In this document: positions 1 to 4,148 of the stretch, one piece after another
Numbering within the stretch: the first letter of the stretch is position 1
Layout of the letters: each line of letters begins with the position of its first letter
DNA from: Pseudomonadota bacterium
GTDB lineage: Bacteria; Desulfobacterota; BSN033; WVXP01; G020346125
Length of the DNA stretch: 5,054 nt
Direction: 5' to 3'
Assembly: GCA_030672465.1 (NCBI GenBank)
Contig: DAOVGJ010000151.1
Location: 1 to 5,054, forward strand
Translations under genes and position numbers: made by a program
Notes under the pieces: model-generated
Seen by the model: the letters and a program-made list of their open reading frames with translations, nothing else
Database searches by the model: none
What the model was told of the DNA's origin: nothing

Positions 1-39
1 ATGTAATACCGTTCCTTTCCCCTTCTCGTCTTTTCTCAT
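1..39 (-). CDS. clpX: ATP-dependent Clp protease ATP-binding subunit ClpX, N-terminal fragment (runs off window)
   Basis: Thirteen codons are visible, reading M-R-K-D-E-K-G-K-G-T-V-L-H, and the frame is still open at the window edge. The ATG has a strong Shine-Dalgarno sequence (minus-strand GGGAGGAGGG, 41-50) one base upstream of it, and lies 30 nt after the clpP stop on the same strand. A short charged N-terminus followed by the zinc-binding CxxC domain is usual for ClpX, and clpX very commonly follows clpP; the diagnostic cysteines would lie just outside the window. ClpX is the AAA+ unfoldase that feeds substrates to ClpP in the cytoplasm. The identification rests on position and start-site quality more than on conserved sequence. 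Confidence 0.68.
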   Translation of the reverse strand, partial: MRKDEKGKGTVLH

Positions 40-40
40 G

Positions 41-50
41 CCCTCCTCCC
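41..50 (-). promoter_or_regulatory. Ribosome binding site of clpX
   Basis: Minus-strand GGGAGGAGGG sits immediately before the ATG at 39-37, with GGAGG about five bases from the start. It fixes the start of the partial clpX reading frame. Confidence 0.7.
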
Positions 51-69
51 GACGAAACCTTCCTCAAGG

Positions 70-663
70 TTATAGCATAATTGGCCGCTTGACTACCACC
101 TCATCTATGATTCCATACTCCTTCGCCTGCTGCCCGGACATATAAAAATCCCTATCCGTGTCCGCAATAATCTTTTCCAGGGATTGCTTGGTATGGTCGC
201 ACATTATCTTATTGAGTTCCTCCCGCAGACGTAAGATCTCCTTTGCCTGGATATCCACATCCGATGCCTGTCCCTGAAATCCACCCATGGGCTGATGGAT
301 GAGTATCCTGGAGTGGGGGAGGGCAAACCTCTTCCCCTTCTCCCCGGCAGCCAAAAGCAGGGCTCCGATGCTCGCTGCCTGTCCCATACACAGGGTAGAA
401 ACTTCGGGCTTGACATATTGTATGGTATCATATATCGCCAAGCCAGCAGTTACCATCCCCCCGGGGGAATTGATATAGATATGAATATCCTTATCCGGAT
501 CCTCGGATTCAAGAAAGAGCATCTGGGCGATCACTACATTTGCCACATCATCATTGATGATCGTCCCCATGAAGATAATTCTCTCCTTCAGAAGACGGGA
601 GTAAATGTCATATGCCCTCTCCATCCTCCCATCTTTTTCGATAACGATTGGAATCAGTGTCAT
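70..663 (-). CDS. clpP: ATP-dependent Clp protease proteolytic subunit ClpP
   Basis: ClpP is the serine peptidase that forms the double-heptamer chamber of cytoplasmic ClpXP/ClpAP and degrades unfolded or tagged proteins. The 197-residue product has the usual length. Visible landmarks: the N-terminal L-I-P-I-V-I-E segment and the E-R-A-Y-D-I-Y-S-R-L motif (residues 15-24); the N-S-P-G-G oxyanion/backbone-binding motif (65-69); the catalytic serine in G-Q-A-A-S-I-G (Ser98); the catalytic histidine in I-H-Q-P (His123); and the catalytic aspartate in T-D-R-D-F (Asp172). The complete triad implies an active enzyme. The ATG at 663 has GGAGGG three bases upstream. The gene starts 23 nt after the tig stop and ends 30 nt before clpX, so tig-clpP-clpX look like one operon. 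No promoter is evident in the tig-clpP gap. Confidence 0.97.
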   Translation of the reverse strand: MTLIPIVIEKDGRMERAYDIYSRLLKERIIFMGTIINDDVANVVIAQMLFLESEDPDKDIHIYINSPGGMVTAGLAIYDTIQYVKPEVSTLCMGQAASIGALLLAAGEKGKRFALPHSRILIHQPMGGFQGQASDVDIQAKEILRLREELNKIMCDHTKQSLEKIIADTDRDFYMSGQQAKEYGIIDEVVVKRPIML

Positions 664-686
664 ATTCCCTCCAGCCCCCCAGAAAA

Positions 687-1967
687 TCAGTCAAAGGTTA
701 TGGTGCTCCCTTTCATGAGAAAATCTAAGGTCTTTTCCTCTAAAATCCTCGCCCTCAGTTCCTCCATCCGGTCGCCCTTCTGATAATACTCCCGTACCTT
801 CCCCACATTTTGATTCGTTCGAAGGGAAATCTCCCTCAACCTTTCTGTCACCACTTCATCCTTGACCGAGATTCCCTCCAAAGCCGATATCTTTTCAAGG
901 ATGAGCCCCTGCTTCACCCGTTTCAGGGCGGCCTCCTCAAAATCCTTTCGGAGCTTCGCCTCCTCTACTCCTACATCTTTCAGGGCTAATCCCTGAGAGG
1001 CCAATCTGATTTTGGTATCGGCCACGAAATAATCGATTTGCCCTTCCACCATGCTTCGAGGCACATCGAAAGAATTGCCTTCGATCAACTTCTCTATGAG
1101 TTGCTTTTCGAGATCCCTCCTTATCGATTCTTCCTCTTCTTTCTCCAAATCCTCCCTAATCCTGGCTTTGAGTTCCTTAAGATCCTTATACTCACCGATA
1201 TCCTTGGCGAATTCGTCGTCCAATTTTGGCACTATCTTTTTCTTGATCTCCTTAATCCTCACCCGGAAAACGGCCTGTCTTCCCGCCATGGTGGGATGAT
1301 CATCAGGAAAGGTCATCTCGACCTCCTTCTCGTCATCCCGCTGCAAGTCGATGAGCTTCTCATCGAACCCGGGGAGAAATCCTCCGCTGCCCACTCGCAG
1401 CATGAAATCCTTTTCACTGCTCCCTTCAAAAGGCTTACCCTCGGAGAATCCCTCATAGTCGATTATGACAAAATCACCTTCCCTTACCCCCTTCCTCTCC
1501 TCCACCGTTACCAACTGGGCATGAAGGTCCTGTAACTCCCGTAACTTCCTTTCCACATCTTCCTTTGCCACTTTGGCCTGCCTTTCCTGGAGCTTGAGGC
1601 CGAGGTAGTCCTTAACGTGAATATCGGGTTTTACCTCCACAGTAGCGGAATACTCGAAGGCCTTTCCTTCCTCCAATGTCCCATTATCAATGGTGGGCTG
1701 CGAAACGGGTTTGATGTCCTTGTCTGATATGGCCTGGAAATAGGTATCATTGATGAGCGTGCCGATGACCTCATTATTAATGTAGTCGCCGTAATACCGC
1801 TGGAGTATAGCCCGGGGCACCTTACCAGGCCGAAACCCCTTTATCCTCGCCTTTTTGCTCAGTTTCCGATAGGCGGAGGCGATCTCCCTGGTAACGATCT
1901 CCCCGGGGACCTCTATCTGAAGTCTCTTTTTCGTGGAACCGAGATCTTCAACGTCGATTTTTACCAT
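687..1967 (-). CDS. tig: Trigger factor, ribosome-associated peptidyl-prolyl isomerase/chaperone
   Basis: Trigger factor docks at the ribosomal tunnel exit and shields nascent chains. The 426-residue product has the three-domain layout of the family. The N-terminal ribosome-binding domain (about 1-115) contains the signature G-F-R-P-G-K-V-P at 44-51. An FKBP-type PPIase domain follows (about 160-245, with G-D-F-V-I-I-D-Y-E-G, G-F-L-P-G-F-D and the T-F-P-D-D strand). The C-terminal helical, SurA-like substrate-binding domain is rich in Glu, Lys and Arg (about 246-426). The ATG at 1967 begins M-V-K-I-D-V-E-D-L, as expected for the family. A minus-strand GGAGGT (1980-1985) lies upstream, but 12 nt from the ATG, which is longer than optimal. 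The gene lies only 36 nt after tRNA-Leu with no visible terminator between, so it is probably transcribed with the tRNA cluster. Confidence 0.97.
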   Translation of the reverse strand: MVKIDVEDLGSTKKRLQIEVPGEIVTREIASAYRKLSKKARIKGFRPGKVPRAILQRYYGDYINNEVIGTLINDTYFQAISDKDIKPVSQPTIDNGTLEEGKAFEYSATVEVKPDIHVKDYLGLKLQERQAKVAKEDVERKLRELQDLHAQLVTVEERKGVREGDFVIIDYEGFSEGKPFEGSSEKDFMLRVGSGGFLPGFDEKLIDLQRDDEKEVEMTFPDDHPTMAGRQAVFRVRIKEIKKKIVPKLDDEFAKDIGEYKDLKELKARIREDLEKEEEESIRRDLEKQLIEKLIEGNSFDVPRSMVEGQIDYFVADTKIRLASQGLALKDVGVEEAKLRKDFEEAALKRVKQGLILEKISALEGISVKDEVVTERLREISLRTNQNVGKVREYYQKGDRMEELRARILEEKTLDFLMKGSTITFD

Positions 1968-2003
1968 GAGGCAGGACTAACCTCCATTTTCGTGCGGAAT
2001 GCA

Positions 2004-2090
2004 TGGTGCGAGAGGGGGGACTCGAACCCCCAAGGTTTTTCACCGCTGGATCCTAAATCCAGTGCGTTTGCCAAATTTCGCCACTCTCGC
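2004..2090 (-). tRNA. tRNA-Leu (anticodon UAG)
   Basis: This 87-nt class II tRNA includes an encoded CCA. The acceptor arm pairs GCGAGAG with CTCTCGC and the discriminator is A. The anticodon stem CTGGA/TCCAG encloses loop TTTAGGA, giving anticodon TAG (plus-strand 2053-2055), which reads CUN leucine codons. The long 14-nt variable region with a GGT/ACC stem and the GGGGG/CCCCC T-arm with TTCGAGT loop confirm a leucine tRNA. It is the last of five tRNAs and is separated from tig by 36 nt. Confidence 0.97.
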
Positions 2091-2190
2091 CTCTTCGGAT
2101 ATGGGATATGAAATTTGAGATGGGAAATTGCGAGGAATACAATTTACTCACTTCTCTATTATCCACGATTCCCTATCTCAATTATGGACA
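2091..2190 (-). other. 100-nt AT-rich tRNA spacer with an imperfect hairpin
   Basis: The tRNA-Lys/tRNA-Leu spacer is much longer than the other gaps in the cluster. TTGAGATGGG (2115-2124) pairs with CCC-T-ATCTCAA (2171-2181), giving ten pairs with one bulged base. Directly inside it, AAATTG (2125-2130) pairs with CAATTT (2140-2145). No T-run follows, so it does not look like an intrinsic terminator. I see no convincing promoter or reading frame here. A processing hairpin within the tRNA precursor is one possibility. Confidence 0.4.
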
Positions 2191-2267
2191 TGGTGAGCCG
2201 TGGAGGAATCGAACCTCCAACCTACTGATTAAGAGTCAGTTGCTCTACCTAATTGAGCTAACGGCTC
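2191..2267 (-). tRNA. tRNA-Lys (anticodon CUU)
   Basis: This 77-nt tRNA has an encoded CCA. The acceptor stem is GAGCCGT/ACGGCTC with discriminator A. The anticodon stem ACTGA/TCAGT encloses CTCTTAA, giving anticodon CTT (plus-strand 2231-2233), which reads AAG. The D-arm GCTC/GAGC and T-arm GGAGG/CCTCC are intact. Only three bases separate it from tRNA-Arg(UCG), so the two must be cut from one precursor. Confidence 0.97.
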
Positions 2268-2270
2268 ACT

Positions 2271-2347
2271 TGGCACGCCCGGCCCGACTCGAACGGGCGA
2301 CCTGCGGATTCGAAGTCCGACGCTCTTTCCAACTGAGCTACGGGCGC
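2271..2347 (-). tRNA. tRNA-Arg (anticodon UCG as encoded)
   Basis: This 77-nt tRNA has an encoded CCA and discriminator G. The acceptor GCGCCCG/CGGGCGT ends in a G1-U72 wobble. The anticodon stem TCGGA/TCCGC encloses CTTCGAA, giving anticodon TCG (plus-strand 2311-2313) for CGN arginine codons. The outermost anticodon-stem pair (27-43) is a U/C mismatch. The D-arm GCTC/GAGC and T-arm GCCCG/CGGGC are perfect, so the gene is probably functional despite these two imperfections. Confidence 0.94.
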
Positions 2348-2378
2348 ATAAAACATGGAATATCGGGCTATTTAGGGG

Positions 2379-2399
2379 AAAAACCCCAATCTTTTGGGG
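2379..2399 (-). terminator. Terminator-like hairpin overlapping the 3' end of tRNA-His
   Basis: On the minus strand CCCCAA (2399-2394), a 4-nt loop AAGA and TTGGGG (2389-2384) form a perfect 6-bp stem followed directly by TTTTT (2383-2379). This is the layout of a short intrinsic terminator. The 5' arm is made of C72, C73 and CCA of tRNA-His plus one base, so it competes only slightly with the tRNA acceptor stem. A second pairing, GGGG with the CCCC just after the T-run (2378-2375), would break it. Whether it stops polymerase, attenuates or is incidental cannot be told from sequence; five genes downstream lack another visible promoter. Confidence 0.45.
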
Positions 2400-2472
2400 T
2401 GAGTGAAGGGATTCGAACCCTCGACCTCTGGGGCCACAACCCAGTGCTCTCACCAACTGAGCTACACCCACC
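2395..2472 (-). tRNA. tRNA-His (anticodon GUG)
   Basis: This 78-nt tRNA includes the extra G(-1) that marks tRNA-His, paired with discriminator C73, and an encoded CCA. The acceptor stem is GTGGGTG/CACTCAC with one G-U pair. The anticodon stem CTGGG/CCCAG encloses TTGTGGC, giving GTG (plus-strand 2435-2437). The T-arm GAGGG/CCCTT has a TTCGAAT loop. It lies 37 nt after tRNA-Arg(UCU). Confidence 0.97.
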
Positions 2473-2509
2473 ATAAAAGTAAAGCGCAGCGAAAATTCCC
2501 TGATTTTCC

Positions 2510-2586
<77 letters not shown>

Positions 2587-2600
2587 CCTGAGCATTAGAA

Positions 2601-2629
2601 ATTATAATCAGCTTTTGAACCCCTGTCAA
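2601..2629 (-). promoter_or_regulatory. Perfect-consensus sigma-70 promoter of the tRNA-tig-clp unit
   Basis: On the minus strand TTGACA (2629-2624) and TATAAT (2606-2601) are separated by exactly 17 bp. Both hexamers match the housekeeping sigma consensus at every base. The expected start near 2594 would leave a leader of about 8 nt before tRNA-Arg(UCU). Such a strong promoter suits a stable-RNA operon, and the same transcript may supply tig, clpP and clpX. Confidence 0.9.
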
Positions 2630-2633
2630 TAAT

Positions 2634-2701
2634 CTGGTTTGTGGAGTTTCCGGAGTTTTAAGGGAACACCGTTGTCTTTGAGCGAAATTTGCCGGAGAAG
2701 T
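2634..2701. repeat. Direct repeat, copy A (left end of structured element)
   Basis: This 68-nt stretch aligns without gaps to 2909-2976, exactly 275 bp away, at 54 of 68 positions. Its first part shows a 9-bp rhythm (TTTGTGGAG, TTTCCGGAG, TTTTAAGGG). Its second part (from 2662) is the better conserved, with 34 of 40 positions identical, and includes the left arm of the long inverted repeat. Confidence 0.7.
2643..2659 (-). repeat. 17-bp word upstream of tRNA promoter, shared with rph
   Basis: The plus strand reads GGAGTTTCCGGAGTTTT; the same word with one change recurs at 4944-4960. Here it ends 13 bp before the -35 box of the tRNA promoter. It may be a regulator site or simply the edge of a repeat family. 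Confidence 0.55.
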
Positions 2702-2840
2702 GGGGTACCCATCGAGGGTGAGCAGGAAGGGGAAGGCCAGCCCTTTAGAGGCTGGAAGGGGTAAGTATTCCCCGCCTGCGAACCCCGAAAGGGTCACTTC
2801 GAAGGCATGGAAGCGAAGGGACAATGGTGTTCACTTAAGA
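2656..2840 (+). other. Inverted-repeat-bounded, multi-hairpin segment (candidate structured RNA or small mobile repeat)
   Basis: The arms 2658-2679 and 2817-2838 pair over 22 positions: 18 Watson-Crick, 3 G-U and one G/A mismatch. Two further pairs can be added outside. The three G-U pairs would be C/A mismatches on the minus strand, so the fold favours plus-strand RNA. Inside are: ACCC/GGGT with a 5-nt loop (2707-2719); a long arm of GCAGG/CCTGC (2722-2726/2775-2779), GGGGAA/TTCCCC (2729-2734/2768-2773) and CCAGCC/GGCTGG (2737-2742/2750-2755); ACCC/GGGT around CGAAA (2782-2794); and CTTC/GAAG (2797-2813). The interior is GC-rich against AT-rich DNA on the right. I do not recognise the family. 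No transposase, reverse transcriptase or plus-strand promoter is visible nearby, and the open minus-strand frame across it looks incidental. Confidence 0.55.
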
Positions 2841-2896
2841 AAAATTAAAAATGCTCTAAAATCAATATGTTACAAAAATACCCCCAATAAAAATCA
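2841..2896. other. AT-rich stretch with no recognised feature
   Basis: This stretch, rich in A-runs, follows the right arm of the structured element. I see no gene, promoter or significant hairpin in it. Its composition contrasts sharply with the GC-rich element, consistent with separate origins. Confidence 0.4.
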
Positions 2897-2954
2897 GGAA
2901 ACTCCAGTCTGGTTTCTGGAGCTTTCTGACTTTCTGGGGGACACCGTTGTCCCT
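2897..2954. repeat. Two adjacent hairpins at the start of the second repeat copy
   Basis: CTCCAG (2902-2907) pairs with CTGGAG (2916-2921), extendable by flanking GAAA/TTTC with one bulge. GGGACA (2938-2943) pairs with TGTCCC (2948-2953) around the loop CCGT, plus one G-U pair. In the complete copy the matching segment instead pairs with a distant right arm. Confidence 0.5.
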
Positions 2955-2976
2955 GAGCGTAATTTGCTGGAGAGGT
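2909..2976. repeat. Direct repeat, copy B (truncated second copy)
   Basis: It is 79% identical to 2634-2701 with no gaps. Its beginning has the same 9-bp rhythm (TTTCTGGAG, CTTTCTGAC, TTTCTGGGG). Homology stops after about 2976, with no copy of the GC-rich interior or right arm, so it looks like the left end of a second, broken element. It lies just upstream of the promoter proposed for the plus-strand gene. Confidence 0.65.
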
Positions 2977-2993
2977 CAACCCAATTCCCCATT

Positions 2994-3023
2994 TTGACAT
3001 CATCACGTCGATTATGGTATGAA
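2994..3023 (+). promoter_or_regulatory. Probable promoter of the small plus-strand gene
   Basis: TTGACA (2994-2999) and TATGAA (3018-3023, four of six consensus positions) are 18 bp apart. A TG at 3015-3016 gives an extended -10 motif. Transcription would start near 3030, about 40 nt before the ATG at 3073. Confidence 0.5.
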
Positions 3024-3072
3024 GTTATATGGCATAAACATTCTATATTATATGAAGCATGGAGGTCTTTCA

Positions 3073-3429
3073 ATGGGTAAGATGTCAACCAAAACGGCCA
3101 TATTGGTCACCGTAACGATCCTCTTCCTCGCGGGGATGGGCATGGGGAGCACCTTCTTCCCCGCCAAATTGGCCTGGGCCACGGACAACGAGATAGGGCC
3201 GAATCAGGTTCAGGGAAAGGTCATCAACATTTACACCAACGTCTTCCGTAAGGGGACCATTGGGGTTAAAAGCGATCAAACGGGAAAGCCTTATACCTTC
3301 TATGTGGGGAGGAGAACCGTCTACGTTCCCCATCGCTACCCTACTATAGGAGAGACCGTCAAAGTATCCTATATCAATGACAGGGGGTTCCTGAAGGCTA
3401 CCCGAGTAGATATAGTTCCGGGCTCCTGA
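3073..3429 (+). CDS. Small exported protein of unknown function
   Basis: The product has 118 residues. The ATG at 3073 is chosen because GGAGGT (3061-3066) lies six bases upstream; starting at the earlier in-frame ATG (3019) would put 18 residues, with no SD, before the signal peptide. Residues 1-36 look like a Sec signal peptide: basic start (G-K-M-S-T-K), hydrophobic core about 9-24, and a type I cleavage site after A-W-A (36). The mature part, about 82 residues, is probably an all-beta domain: V-Q-G-K-V-I-N-I, G-T-I-G-V-K-S-D, T-F-Y-V-G-R-R-T-V-Y, P-T-I-G-E-T-V-K-V-S-Y, F-L-K-A-T-R-V. That pattern resembles small OB-like barrels such as DUF5666 proteins, a weak resemblance judged by eye. 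It has no cysteine, so it is not a lipoprotein. It is the only plus-strand gene here and interrupts the tRNA array. Function is unknown. Confidence 0.82.
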   Translation: MGKMSTKTAILVTVTILFLAGMGMGSTFFPAKLAWATDNEIGPNQVQGKVINIYTNVFRKGTIGVKSDQTGKPYTFYVGRRTVYVPHRYPTIGETVKVSYINDRGFLKATRVDIVPGS

Positions 3430-3448
3430 TCTTCCCTAAAAGGGTCTC

Positions 3449-3464
3449 TTTCTGCTTTCAGAAA
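3449..3464. other. Small hairpin between converging genes
   Basis: TTTCTG and CAGAAA pair around the loop CTTT. The A-run at 3466-3471 gives a U-run directly after the tRNA-Pro CCA on the minus strand, but it lies before and not after the hairpin in that direction. On the plus strand no T-run follows. It may help end either transcript but is not a canonical terminator. Confidence 0.25.
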
Positions 3465-3471
3465 TAAAAAA

Positions 3472-3549
3472 TGGTCGGGGCGAGCAGATTTGAACTGCCG
3501 ACCTCCTGCTCCCAAGGCAGGCGCGCTAACCAGGCTGCGCTACGCCCCG
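3472..3549 (-). tRNA. tRNA-Pro (anticodon UGG), overlapping the rdgB 3' end
   Basis: This 78-nt tRNA has an encoded CCA and discriminator A. The acceptor is CGGGGCG/CGCCCCG. The anticodon stem CCTGC/GCAGG encloses CTTGGGA, giving TGG (plus-strand 3512-3514), which reads CCN proline codons. The D-arm GCGC/GCGC and T-arm GGCAG/CTGCT (with one G-U) are intact. Its first ten bases are also the last coding bases and stop codon of rdgB, so it must be processed from the rph-rdgB transcript or have a promoter inside rdgB; I saw no clear one. Confidence 0.97.
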
Positions 3550-4136
3550 AGGTAACTTTTCAATATCTTCTTTAATTTCCTGAGCGCCTTGCCCCTGTGG
3601 CTCAACCGATTCTTTTCCCCGATGGTAAGCTCGGCCACCGTCTTACCATACCGCGGGATGACGAAAATCGGATCGTACCCGAATCCCCTTTTTCCCCTCT
3701 CCTCCAGGCCTATTCGCCCACGACATTCCCCTTCTACCACCTCTTCATCTCCCCATGGGGCTACCAAGGCCATTACGCACTTGAACACCGCCCCCCTTTT
3801 TTGGGGGGGAAGACCCTTCAACTCCCTTAATAACCTGCGATTGTTTTCCCTATCATCCCCACCATCCCCCGCGTATCGGGCCGAGAAAACCCCCGGTCTT
3901 CCCTTCAGGTAATCAACCTCCAAACCGGAATCATCGGCCAACGTTAGTTTTCCCGTCCATTTGGCAAAAAAACGGGCTTTTTTTAGGGCATTATCCCGGT
4001 AAGCTTCCCCGTTTTCAACCACCCCGGGCGCATCGGGATAATCCCCTAAGGAGGTCAGGGAAATCTTACCCCCCTGTAAAAGCTCCCTTATTTCCCTTAT
4101 TTTTCCCTCGTTTCTCGTTGCGAGAAAAAGCTCCAA
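3540..4136 (-). CDS. rdgB: Non-canonical purine NTP pyrophosphatase, RdgB/HAM1 (Maf-like ITPase) family
   Basis: The family hydrolyses dITP, ITP and XTP to the monophosphate plus pyrophosphate, keeping deaminated purines out of DNA and RNA. From the chosen start the protein has 198 residues, normal for the family. Motifs seen: A-T-R-N-E-G-K (6-12) for nucleotide binding; the N-A-L-K-K-A segment (49-54); the metal-binding L-A-D-D-S-G-L-E-V (66-74); G-V-F-S-A-R-Y-A-G; G-F-G-Y-D-P-I-F (151-158); and L-S-H-R-G-K-A-L near the C-terminus. The start is the TTG at 4136 because AGAGGAGG (4141-4148) ends four bases upstream; a TTG at 4151 would add five residues and overlap the rph stop. There is no ATG or GTG start before the first motif. 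The stop TAG lies inside tRNA-Pro. Cotranscribed with rph. Confidence 0.95.
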   Translation of the reverse strand: MELFLATRNEGKIREIRELLQGGKISLTSLGDYPDAPGVVENGEAYRDNALKKARFFAKWTGKLTLADDSGLEVDYLKGRPGVFSARYAGDGGDDRENNRRLLRELKGLPPQKRGAVFKCVMALVAPWGDEEVVEGECRGRIGLEERGKRGFGYDPIFVIPRYGKTVAELTIGEKNRLSHRGKALRKLKKILKSYLGA

Positions 4137-4140
4137 GGAA

Positions 4141-4148
4141 CCTCCTCT
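4141..4148 (-). promoter_or_regulatory. Ribosome binding site deciding the rdgB start
   Basis: Minus-strand AGAGGAGG begins on the last base of the rph TGA stop and ends four bases before the TTG at 4136. It favours this TTG over the one at 4151 and suggests translational coupling of rdgB to rph. Confidence 0.65.

Noticed and set aside
295..783. Long plus-strand frame opposite clpP and the end of tig
   Set aside because: The opposite strand encodes ClpP with an intact catalytic triad; this frame shows no family motif.
2108..2476. Plus-strand open frame antisense to four tRNAs
   Set aside because: It is a shadow of tRNA sequence with no promoter or SD of its own.
2634..2976. CRISPR array
   Set aside because: There are only two diverged copies 275 bp apart, with no regular spacers and no cas genes.
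3019..3072. Earlier ATG for the small exported protein
   Set aside because: It has no SD, overlaps the predicted -10 box, and would bury the signal peptide behind 18 extra residues.
3434..3464. Intrinsic terminator for the plus-strand gene
   Set aside because: The CCCT/AGGG stem has only 4 bp and is followed by a broken pyrimidine run; the better hairpin at 3449-3464 has no T-run after it on either strand.
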